A DNA stretch of 64,000 bases, taken from assembly GCA_963813485.1 (NCBI GenBank), contig CAWEZE010000012.1, positions 62,001 through 126,000 of the forward strand. Direction: 5' to 3'. The position numbers and the translations under genes are program-made. The notes beneath the pieces are model-generated. The model made no database searches and had not been told where the DNA came from. It saw only the letters and a list, made by a program, of their open reading frames with translations. The stretch is from DASQUK01 sp963813485 (GTDB lineage: Bacteria > Actinomycetota > Acidimicrobiia > Acidimicrobiales > VFJN01). This document shows, piece by piece, positions 26,191 through 33,726 of the stretch (its first letter is position 1; every line of letters starts with the position of its first letter).

Positions 26191-27351
26191 ATGCTGGTGG
26201 ACCGCCCCACCGCGCGGGCCTCGCGACCAGTGCGCGTGCTGGTCTGGGCCGGCCGGCATCCTCGGGCTCGGGTTGTTCGTGCTGGTGGTCCAGCAGTTGC
26301 TCGCCGAGCCGGCGGGCGCGGACACCCCGGGACTGGTCGACGGGGTGGTCGCCACGGTTGACCGGGTCGCCGACCCGGTGTCGGCGGCACTGGAGCCGGC
26401 GGTTGACGCGCCGGCGGTGGCGCCCCCGGCGGAGGTGCCGGCGCCCGCCGAGGCCCCGGCCCCGGCGCTCGATTCTCCGACACTCGCACTCGATTCTCCG
26501 GCACTCGAACCGGTCGCTCCCGTCGTCGAGGCCCTGGCACCGGCCGCGGAACCGCTGGCGCCGGCAGTCGAGGCCGCCGCACCGGTCGTCGGAGTGGCCG
26601 CGCCGGTGCTGGAGGCAGTTGGCCCGATCGCCGACGCTGCGGCCCCCATCGTGAATGCCGCTGCCCCGGTGACCACGTCAGTGGTCGAGGCGTGACGCCC
26701 GTGGTGGCGCCGGTGGTCGAGGCGGTCGCACCGGTGGTGGCGCCGGTGGTCGAGGCGGTGACTCCCGTTGTGGCCCCGGTCGTGGGGGCCGTCGTTCCGG
26801 TGGTCGAGGCGGTGACGCCCGTTGTGGCGCCGGTGGTCGAGGCGGTGATGCCCGTCGTGGCCCCGGTGGTCGTCGGTCCGGTGGTCGCTCCGGTCGTCCA
26901 GGCCCTGGCGCCGGTGGTCGAGGCCGTCGGCCCGGTGGTCACCCCCGTCGGCGGCGTCGGTCCGATCGTCGACTCCGTGGTCGGCGCGGGGCCCGAGCCC
27001 CCGACCGATCGACCCGACCTCGCGCAATCGTCGCGCGGCGATGTCCCTCGTCCCGACGCCGCGTCCGCCGAACCCGCTCGTATCCCCGTCCTCGGGTCGT
27101 CAGGTGGTACCGCCGCTGGCAAAGGCGGAGCCGCGAGCGGCGTGCCGCCGGCTCCTCTGGCAATGGCGGTGCCGTCCGCCGTGCCCGGCGGGTTGGGCGG
27201 GCCGGGGTCCGGCGGCAACGGATCTTCAATGCTCGTCGCCATCCTCGCTGGTGGAGTGCCCGGGCTGGGACTCGCCCGAGGCGGCGTGGTGCACGACCGT
27301 GCGGCGCGGCTGACCAGCCTCGTCCACGGGCCAGGGCGCCTTCCCGGCTGA
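26191..27351 (+). CDS. Secreted Val/Pro/Ala repeat protein, frame broken twice
   Basis: An Arg-rich start (ASRPVRVLVWAG) runs into a hydrophobic signal segment (GILGLGLFVLVVQQLLA) after a one-base shift near 26250. The mature part is low-complexity, with repeats of the type APVVEAVTPVV over about 150 residues, then a Ser/Gly/Pro linker and a C-terminal hydrophobic stretch (SSMLVAILAGGVPGLGLA). A second break near 26691 is a lost G: GAGGCGTGACG stands where other units read GAGGCGGTGACG. The likely product is an extended cell-surface protein of about 385 residues. Upstream start choice (GTG 26158 or ATG 26191) is uncertain. Confidence 0.6.
26690..26950 (+). repeat. Coding repeats for (A/T)PVVAPVVEAV units
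   Basis: Short tandem units of about 30-33 bases built from GTGGTGGCGCCGGTGGTCGAGGC-like blocks (shown shortened here as GTGGTCGAGGC) recur at least eight times with small variations. The repeats encode an extended Val/Pro-rich segment and are prone to slippage. Confidence 0.7.
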
Positions 27352-27374
27352 TCGACGTCCCACGTCGATCAGCC
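27346..27374. terminator. Hairpin over the end of the repeat-protein gene
   Basis: GGCTGATCGACGT and ACGTCGATCAGCC are perfect 13-base arms around a CCC loop. The stem includes the stop codon at 27349-27351. No T-run follows, but the stem is strong and could end or attenuate transcription before the LuxR gene. Confidence 0.5.
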
Positions 27375-27404
27375 AGTTCACCCACGAACACGGGAAGGAC
27401 TCCC

Positions 27405-27467
27405 ATGCCACTGCAAACGTTCGCCGGCGCGCCCGCCGGCACCTTCAACAGGCGGACCGGGCCGTGA
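27405..27467 (+). CDS. 20-residue leader ORF coupled to the LuxR gene
   Basis: ATG is preceded by GGAAGGA eight bases upstream and encodes MPLQTFAGAPAGTFNRRTGP. Its TGA overlaps the GTG start of the regulator (GTGA). The good ribosome site and exact overlap suggest that its translation feeds translation of the regulator, whose own GTG has no ribosome site. No attenuator-type codon run is present. Confidence 0.45.
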   Translation: MPLQTFAGAPAGTFNRRTGP

Positions 27468-28069
27468 AACCGATCAACGGATCACTCCGGACCGTCCTCG
27501 TCGTCGAACCCCAGCGCCTCGTGCGCCAGGCGCTGGTGGCGGCCATCGATGCCGCACCGGGGCTGGCGGCGCTCGACGCCATTGCCTCGGGAGCGCGGGC
27601 ACGCGAGGGCATCGACGCCGCTGTCATCGCCGCTCGGTCCCTGGGCCACGGTTGGGTCGGCCTGCTCGAGGCCGCGACTCAGGCCGGCGGCCCGGTGGTG
27701 TTGATCGCCGAGCACGGACCGTACGAGCCGTCGGTCGACACCCGCGGCATCATCGTCGTGTCCCGCCAGACCCCGCTCCCAGCGGTCATCGCGTGCCTCC
27801 AGGCCGGCCCCAGGTGCGTCGACGACCTGCCGGTGTGGCACGTCGAGGGGTCGCCCACCGACCGGCTGCTATCGGTCCGGGAGCGACAGGTCCTGGGACT
27901 GCTTGCATCGGGCCTGAGCCCGGCGCAGGCGGCTCGGGCGCTCGACATCACGACGTACACCGCCCGGGACCACATCAAGTCGATCCGGGCCAAACTCGAT
28001 CGTCCGACGACCATGTCGGCGGTACTGGAGGCGATCCGTCTCGGCTTGCTTCGGGTCGAGCAGGCGTGA
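27464..28069 (+). CDS. LuxR/NarL-family regulator with a degenerate receiver domain
   Basis: 201 residues. The N-terminal half looks like a response-regulator fold (TVLVVEPQRLVRQALVAAID, PVVLIAEHG, LPAVIACLQAG). The acidic pair is Val-Glu instead of Asp-Asp, and no phospho-acceptor Asp is apparent where DAAVIAARS occurs. The C-terminal helix-turn-helix is intact: LLSVRERQVLGLLASGLSPA, then YTARDHIKSIRAKL. It is probably controlled without phosphorylation. Its position beside the repeat protein and two CCCCA..TGGGG boxes suggests a local regulon. Confidence 0.85.
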   Translation: MKPINGSLRTVLVVEPQRLVRQALVAAIDAAPGLAALDAIASGARAREGIDAAVIAARSLGHGWVGLLEAATQAGGPVVLIAEHGPYEPSVDTRGIIVVSRQTPLPAVIACLQAGPRCVDDLPVWHVEGSPTDRLLSVRERQVLGLLASGLSPAQAARALDITTYTARDHIKSIRAKLDRPTTMSAVLEAIRLGLLRVEQA

Positions 28070-28088
28070 GGGCACAGGGCGAGCATCC

Positions 28089-28100
28089 CCCCACTTGGGG
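28089..28100. promoter_or_regulatory. Palindromic box CCCCA-CT-TGGGG after the LuxR gene
   Basis: Same core as the box at 26139-26152, 20 bases beyond the regulator's stop. No convincing gene follows on the plus strand before the convergent gene at 28271. The 200-base gap 28070-28270 holds nothing else recognisable. Confidence 0.45.
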
Positions 28101-28270
28101 AGTGCCACCTGCGCTGAACGTCGATTACTCATGCGACATGGCGGTCGGGGCATCTTGGGCGGGCCGCCGTCGACGGGCCGCATGAGGTGGTCGGCGGGGC
28201 CTCGGGCGGCGGTCCCACCACCGCGGACGGGGCCTCGGTGCCGCGGGAAGCACCGGGGCCTCGGACCGCG

Positions 28271-29152
28271 TCAGCAGTCGTCGGGCCCGCCATAGCAGAC
28301 GACCGCCTGGCGCTCAGCAACGGGCACCGGAAAGGACGTGCCCCGGCTCGTGCCGGGGAGCGTGCCGCCCTGGCCGTTCGTGGCGCTCCAGGTGATGGCC
28401 CAGTCGATGGACACCGCGGCGGCGTAGGTCCCGCTCGGCTCGCCGGTCGAGACGTGCTGGTAGGTGTGCTTGCAGTCCGTGGACTGGGCATCGTCGTCGC
28501 GAGCGGGGTCGTAGGCAACGCCCGGACCGGCGCAGGTGACGACCGTCCCGTCGCCCATGTCCCAGCGCACCTGGATCGGGGTGGCCGTGGCGGTGGCCGA
28601 CAGTCCCGGGACGCTGGCGGTGGCGTCGAGCGTCGCCCAGGACCCGGGCTCGAGCCAGAGCCAGGTCGAGAGCCCCACGAGCTGGTCGGTGCCGATGGCG
28701 GGGGACATGACCGGCTGCGGGTAGGGCAGCGGTAGCTCCCGGGCAGCCTCGTAGGCGAGATCGGCGGCCAGCACCTGGATCTCGGCTGCGGTCCAACGGG
28801 TCCAACCCCGGAACACCTCCTCACCGTCACCGTTCTCGCAGGCCCGGTAGTAGAAGTGGCCGTCGACGAGGGTGGATCCGGGCGGCACCGGCGGGCCCGG
28901 CAGCGCCTTGGTCGCGTCGAACTGGGTGGATTCGGACCGCTCGAACCACGTGCAGTCGACGACCCCGGTTGCCCGGCGCCCCGGTTGGGACGGACGGTCG
29001 AGCTCGCTCATGGCGACGACGGTGGGATTGCCGTGAGCGTCCTGTGTGGCGTCGGCTCTGCGCCTGACGGGTGTCTCTGCCGCAGTCGCCGGTGCCGCTG
29101 CATGGCGCCGAGACGCCGACGCCAGACACACTGCTGCCGCTAGGCGGCGCAC
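28271..29152 (-). CDS. Secreted PKD-like beta protein (pair 2, second gene)
   Basis: 293 residues from a GTG five bases after the preceding lipoprotein's stop. The start RRLAAAVCLASA looks like a signal peptide, but the next 25 residues are Arg-rich and unlike a mature protein, so a frame error near 29100 is suspected. From VVDCTWFERSE onward the sequence is sound: VDGHFYYRACENGDGEE, GLSTWLWLEPGSWATLDA, VRWDMGDGTVVTCAGPG (a PKD-like loop), STDCKHTYQHVS and a final strand. The same blocks occur in the broken gene at 3181-4022. Probably exported and Cys-crosslinked. Role unknown. Confidence 0.65.
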   Translation of the reverse strand: MRRLAAAVCLASASRRHAAAPATAAETPVRRRADATQDAHGNPTVVAMSELDRPSQPGRRATGVVDCTWFERSESTQFDATKALPGPPVPPGSTLVDGHFYYRACENGDGEEVFRGWTRWTAAEIQVLAADLAYEAARELPLPYPQPVMSPAIGTDQLVGLSTWLWLEPGSWATLDATASVPGLSATATATPIQVRWDMGDGTVVTCAGPGVAYDPARDDDAQSTDCKHTYQHVSTGEPSGTYAAAVSIDWAITWSATNGQGGTLPGTSRGTSFPVPVAERQAVVCYGGPDDC

Positions 29153-29156
29153 TCGA

Positions 29157-29743
29157 CTACTCCCGGCCACCTCTCGTCCGCTCTCGCTGTAGAGCAATCT
29201 TCCACGCGCTGCTCTCTTGCACCATCGTCGGCGCTGATCAGCTTGGTAACCACGTCGTCGTTGATCGACTGCGCCGCTGGCGACGTCGTAGACGACGGCG
29301 TCGTCGACCTCGCAGTCGGTGATTTCGACTGACCCGTCGGCCTGCAGCTCCGCAGACCTGAGATCATGTGCCGACCTGTGAGTTGGCCGGGCGTCGCACC
29401 GCCTGTCCCGATTGCCTGCGGATCTCTCGAGGTTTCGCGTCACCAGCGCGCTGGCTGGTCTCCGGTCATCAGCTGCCTGCAGCTCCGTGATGCTGCGGAT
29501 CAACAGGCTCGGCATGCTCGCCTCGAAATAGGCGTCCCAGTAGGCGAGGTAGGCGGCCGTCGCCGCCTCTTCCTTCTGCGTCTCGTCGTCCAACGTCGTG
29601 GTCGTGGCAGGTGCTGACGTGGTGCTGGCGGCGGTCGGGTCCGTCGACTCCGCGTTGTCCTCCCCGCCGCAGGCCCCGCCAGCCAACACGACGACACCCA
29701 CCAGCGCGGCAATCCACACGCTCCTCACCGCGCCTCCCAGCAT
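29157..29743 (-). pseudogene. Lipoprotein of pair 2, several frameshifts
   Basis: It begins MLGGAVRSVWIAALVGVVVL with lipobox LAGGAC and a Thr/Ser linker, then AAYLAYWDAYFEASMPSL. The frame shifts near 29500 and again between there and ELQADGSVEITDCEVDDAVV. It changes once more to ISADDG and finally to MVQESSAWKIALQRE, ending with TAG at 29157-29159. The reconstructed order matches the lipoprotein at 2635-3181: AYxxxW near the start, an acidic Cys strand, and a closing WKxxxL strand. Total length of 587 bases is not a multiple of three. Confidence 0.6.
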
Positions 29744-29788
29744 CTCACGGAGCGTACATGAGCCAGCACGCGCCGACCGGCGAACGAG

Positions 29789-29980
29789 CTACAACAACTC
29801 GCCGGGATCGGGAAACTTCTCGTGGAAGTCCTCCACCTCGTGCGCGAGCAGGCGGATCTCGCTGGCGATCCGATAGGCGGGCAGATCGCCCCGGTCGATC
29901 AGGCGGTACAGATCCCTGATCGACACGCCGAGCCGCTCGGCAGCGCGGACCGGCGAGATCCATCGGTAGTTGGGGTGCAC
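29789..29980 (-). CDS. Small excisionase/MerR-type helix-turn-helix protein
   Basis: 63 residues from GTG. YRWISPVRAAERLGVSIRDL followed by YRLIDRGDLPAYRIASEIRL is the winged helix typical of excisionase-family (AlpA/Xis/BldC-like) proteins, with the wing RIASEIRLLAHEVEDF. It sits alone between the lipoprotein pair and another lipoprotein gene. No integrase is visible, so it may be a BldC-like regulator rather than a phage excisionase. Confidence 0.8.
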   Translation of the reverse strand: MHPNYRWISPVRAAERLGVSIRDLYRLIDRGDLPAYRIASEIRLLAHEVEDFHEKFPDPGELL

Positions 29981-30128
29981 GGTCCTCCCCCTGTTCAGTG
30001 GCTTTCGCCGACGCTGTAGATGGACCGGCCTCGCCGGCGATCCGGTCGGGGAGATGACCGTGCGTCAGACAATACTGCGCTGCGTGCCGAGGGGAACCGG
30101 GTCCTTACCTCCAGACGTCGAATCCCCA

Positions 30129-30992
30129 GTGCGACTCCTCCGGACGCTCGTCGGCATCGCCGCCGCTGGCCTTCTCATCGCCGCATGTGGCGACGACGAC
30201 CTCGAGGTGACGACCAACGAACCGCCGCCTCCCACCGAGGGGTACCAGCACGCCAACGATCCGGATGCAGTGGTGTTGCGCATCACGGACATCGGCGGCT
30301 TCGTCCCTTCGGACCAGACCTTCACCGGCGTGCCCCGCCTGCTCGTCACCGGCGACGGTCGTCTGATCCAAGGTGGTCCGGTCATTGCCATCTATCCCGG
30401 TCCGCTGTTACCCAACTTGCTCGAACGGTCGATTACCGAGGCGGGGATCCAGCACCTGATCAACCTCGCCGACGAGCAGGGGCTACTGGGCGACGTGACG
30501 TATACGCGACCCAACAACATCGCCGATGCCGCCGACACCGTCGTGACCATCACGGTGGACGGCACGACGTTCGAGCACCGGGCCTATGCCCTCGGCCTCG
30601 GCGGCGGTCCCGATGGTGGCGAGACGGACACGGCCCGGGCTCGTCTCCTCGACTTCGTGGTGGCTGCCACGGACCTCACGAGTGATCCTGCGTTCGACGA
30701 TGTCGGGCCTGAGGCGCCGTTCCGCAGCAACACCTACATGATCCGCGCCAGCGAGGCAGGGAACACGGAGCCAAACGGTGATGCACCGATCGACATCGTG
30801 CCCACGCTGGTCGATTGGCCCTCGGCCGCGCCGGTCCGCCTGGCCGCAGCCGCCGAGTGCGCCGAGGTGCCCACGAACCGGTTCGCCCAGCTCTTCGAGA
30901 ACGCGAACCAGCTCACCCGGTTCGTCGATGGCGGCGTGGCCTATTCCTTGGCGGTCACGCCCCGAGTACCGGGCCGCTCCTGCTCGTCCTGA
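30129..30992 (+). CDS. Orphan lipoprotein
   Basis: 287 residues from a GTG giving RLLRTLVGIAAAGLLIAACG, a clean lipoprotein signal. The mature part has VVLRITDIGGFVPSDQTFTG, RLLVTGDGRLIQGGPVIAIYPG, a helix PLLPNLLERSITEAGIQHLI and DTVVTITVDGTTFEHRAYAL. This order resembles extracytoplasmic proteins annotated only as hypothetical in actinobacteria. Cys-rich ends (AAAECAEVP, SCSS) are present. In-frame codons upstream (ATG at 30054) would add an unlikely N-terminus. No function is assigned. Confidence 0.75.
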   Translation: MRLLRTLVGIAAAGLLIAACGDDDLEVTTNEPPPPTEGYQHANDPDAVVLRITDIGGFVPSDQTFTGVPRLLVTGDGRLIQGGPVIAIYPGPLLPNLLERSITEAGIQHLINLADEQGLLGDVTYTRPNNIADAADTVVTITVDGTTFEHRAYALGLGGGPDGGETDTARARLLDFVVAATDLTSDPAFDDVGPEAPFRSNTYMIRASEAGNTEPNGDAPIDIVPTLVDWPSAAPVRLAAAAECAEVPTNRFAQLFENANQLTRFVDGGVAYSLAVTPRVPGRSCSS

Positions 30993-31033
30993 GCGGGTCT
31001 GAATCCTGGCTTGCAGGCGTACGTGTGTTCGTG

Positions 31034-31039
31034 TAACGT
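31034..31039 (+). promoter_or_regulatory. -10 box of the HNH gene, leaderless type
   Basis: TAACGT ends six bases before the ATG at 31046. TTGCAG around 31010 is a possible -35 at about 18-base spacing. Confidence 0.5.
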
Positions 31040-31045
31040 GGTCAC

Positions 31046-32335
31046 ATGTCGTTGACCGACACTGCCGCGAACGGCACGAATGACGTCAGGCCGCTGGAGC
31101 AGCGGCTGGCCGAGACCGTGGGTCTATTGAACGTGGTCACTGCCGAATTGCTGGGCCTGATCGGTGAGGCGTTGCGCGAGGGAGCGTGGGAGGGCTTCGG
31201 AATCCGCTCCCCGGAGCATTGGGTGGTGTGGCGCTGCGGCATGTCGCCCGCCCGGGCGCAGCGGCTGGTGGCCGCGGCGCGGACGCTCGACGGCCTGCCG
31301 CAAGTTGGCGCTTTGTTCGAGGCGGGATCGTTGAGCGAGGACCAGGTAGCCGTCATCGTGCGGCACACCGACGTCGATCATGATCACCAGGTGGCCGAAT
31401 TGGCTCCGTCGCTGACGGTCCCGCAACTTGCCCGCGTCCTGCCCAGCCTGCCCCGTCCAGAGCCCGACCCACCTCCCGACGATCAGCCGCCAGGTGACGA
31501 TGCCGGCACCCGGCCGACCCAGCGGGGTGTGCGGTTCGCACACGGGGACGACGGCATGTGGTGGTGTTCGATCCGGCTGCCGTCCGATGAAGGGGCGCTC
31601 GTGCAGAAGGCGTTGGAGGTGGGTCGCGACCGTGAGTTCCGGCTGCGGAACCCCAGCCACCGCGGCGGCGACCGGGGTGATCCGGGCGACGTGTCCTGGG
31701 CCGACGCACTGCTGTGCATCGCGAGGTCGGGGCTCGATGCCGTCGACCCCAGCGCCGGGGCGGGTCGGCCGCCGGGGGAACGCACCCAGGTGATCCTCCA
31801 CCTCGACGCCGACCGCCAAGCCCCGCCCCGCCTGCATCTCGGTCCGGTCCTGCCTGCCGGCGTCGCCGACTACATGTCCTGCGACAGCACCGTGCGATAC
31901 CTGTTGGTGCGGCACGGTCAGCCGCTGGCGATGGGCCGCCGCCAACGCACCGTCACTCCCCGGCTGCGGACCACCATCGAGCACCGCGACGGCGGCTGCC
32001 GTGTCCCGGGGTGCGACCGGTCCCGCTGGCTACACATCCACCACCTCGTGCACTGGACCCACGGTGGGCGCACAGACCCCGACAACCTGCTCGCCCTTTG
32101 CACCGTGCACCACCGGATGGTGCACCTCGGGCTCCTCACCGTCCACGGCCACCCGGGCCACGACGGGCTGGCCTTCACCGATCACCACGGCCGCCAACTC
32201 CAACCCGCGCCAGCACGACCACCCCACCCCGACACCTCCAGCGCCGAGGCCGCCCACCACCGCGGCCTCCCCCCACCACTATGGCAACACCCACCGGGCG
32301 AACCCCTCGATACCCGCTGGATCAGCTGGAACTAA
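31046..32335 (+). CDS. DUF222/HNH endonuclease domain protein (13E12 repeat family)
   Basis: 429 residues. The N-terminal helical DUF222 domain includes SPEHWVVWRCGMSPARAQRL and AGSLSEDQVAVIVRHTD. The C-terminal HNH nuclease reads CRVPGCDRSRWLHIHHLVHW, then GGRTDPDNLLALCTVHHRMVH, with the Cys pairs and His of the beta-beta-alpha metal site. Such genes are multi-copy in many actinobacteria, often in variable regions, and their biological role is unclear. The tail is His/Pro-rich. Predicted leaderless. Confidence 0.92.
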   Translation: MSLTDTAANGTNDVRPLEQRLAETVGLLNVVTAELLGLIGEALREGAWEGFGIRSPEHWVVWRCGMSPARAQRLVAAARTLDGLPQVGALFEAGSLSEDQVAVIVRHTDVDHDHQVAELAPSLTVPQLARVLPSLPRPEPDPPPDDQPPGDDAGTRPTQRGVRFAHGDDGMWWCSIRLPSDEGALVQKALEVGRDREFRLRNPSHRGGDRGDPGDVSWADALLCIARSGLDAVDPSAGAGRPPGERTQVILHLDADRQAPPRLHLGPVLPAGVADYMSCDSTVRYLLVRHGQPLAMGRRQRTVTPRLRTTIEHRDGGCRVPGCDRSRWLHIHHLVHWTHGGRTDPDNLLALCTVHHRMVHLGLLTVHGHPGHDGLAFTDHHGRQLQPAPARPPHPDTSSAEAAHHRGLPPPLWQHPPGEPLDTRWISWN

Positions 32336-32341
32336 CCCGGA

Positions 32342-32368
32342 CGCAACACTTACCTGCCAGGTGTTGCG
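32342..32368. terminator. Hairpin between convergent genes
   Basis: CGCAACAC and GTGTTGCG form an eight-base stem in the 36 bases between the HNH stop and the restored stop of the minus-strand gene. This is suitable as a shared terminator. Confidence 0.55.
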
Positions 32369-32371
32369 GGG

Positions 32372-33702
32372 CTACGACCGGGCGGCTGCGGTCACCCGGC
32401 CATCCTCGAGGACGAGGTTGACGCGCTCGGGCTGATAGTCGTCGGTTCGTGCGTCGCCCTCTCCGTCCGGGCCAGCACGCGGACCGTCCATCCCCGGGCA
32501 TCGGCCTCGTCCATCGCCTCGTCCTCGGTGAGGCTCACGAATCCTGGCGCCGGCAATCCCCGCGGCATCGCGAGCAGTTGGTCGGCGTCGGCGTTGGCGG
32601 CGGCGACCGCCGCGCAGGCGCCATGGTCATCGGGCTCGAACAAGAGCGTCACGCGCGCCACGTCGCCGTCACCGACGTCGACGGTCGTCTCGCACTGCGG
32701 CCCATCCGGGCTCATGCCGATGCGCATGACCGTCACGAGTCGGATGGCGCCGGCCGGAATCGGTTCATTGAGCACGTGGGTGTAGTGCGGGTCGACGTCA
32801 CCTGCGGCGGCCGTGGCCCCGGTGGCGCTCACGGATTCGTTCCAGGTGCGCTCGGACAGGAGGTTGTCGCCCGCATAGAACTGCAGGGTCACGTCGAAGC
32901 CCTCGACGAACATGCCCTCGACCGGTTCGACATCGACGGCCAGCGTGCCCTGGCCCGCCGGCACCGCTCCCTCGCCGTCGAGCTGCGCCGCCACGACAAC
33001 GCCGTCGAAGAGCATGAGGTTCAGGCGGTCGGGTCGAAGGTCCATGGTCACCGCCAGGTCCATGCCGTCGACCCCCACCACCCTCGTGGTCAGGCCCGCC
33101 TCCTGCGCCCGATCGTCCGCATCGGCCTCGCTCAGGCCGATGTAGTCGACGCCGGTCGGGCCGGTGCGGTTCGCCACCCAGTCCTCGACGGACTCGACGA
33201 GCGCGCAATCCGTCCCGGCGCCCGCGCCCAGCTGCAACCGGAGGATGAGGCGATCGCCGGCGGTGGCGGTGAACGGTTGGGTACAGGACGCCGGCTCGCC
33301 GTCCCGCTGGAGCGTGGCCTCGAGGCTGAGCTCGCCAGCCGGTACGCGCTGCAGCAGTCCGCCCAGACGAGGCGACTCGCCCCCCTCCTCTACCTCGCTC
33401 CACGATCGCTCGGCGACGACGGCTCCATCGGCGTCCAGGAACCGCAGCTCGAGATCGACCGTCTCCGTGCTGAGCGGAGCGTCACCATACGTCACGGCCA
33501 CGACCGCATCGTTGTCCTGCCCCGCGGGTCCGCCTCCGTCGTCGCCACCGCTGACCGCCACATCGTCGTCGCCGTCGTGGCGTGCGACGAGCACCACGGC
33601 CGTGACGGCGGCTATGACCACCAGTGCTGTGGCTGCCACCAATGCCGGCCCACTTCGCCACCGAGGACGACTCGTCTGCCGTTGATCCGGGGAAGACTCC
33701 AT
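32372..33702 (-). CDS. Membrane-anchored secreted protein with duplicated inhibitor-like module, one frameshift near its end
   Basis: About 443 residues once repaired. One N-terminal helix (ALVVIAAVTAVVLVA) anchors a beta-rich exterior. The module YIGLSEADADDRAQEAGL ... RPDRLNLMLFDGVVVAA recurs at the C-terminus as FVSLTEDEAMDEADARGW ... DYQPERVNLVLEDGRVTAA. The second half of the repeat is only seen if one G is restored near 32467, in GCCCGGAC, which moves the stop from 32392 to 32372-32374. The module pattern (Gly-Leu-(S/T)-Glu-x-x-Ala, then RxDRxNL) resembles small I78-type inhibitor domains. A middle beta domain contains GEPASCTQPFTA. Confidence 0.7.
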
Positions 33703-33726
33703 CTGCTTGGTTGAACCCCCACGCCC

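Noticed and set aside
28131..28295. Short plus-strand frame after the second CCCCA..TGGGG box
   Set aside because: No ribosome site, Arg/Pro-rich composition of a random GC-rich frame, and it overlaps the convergent gene.
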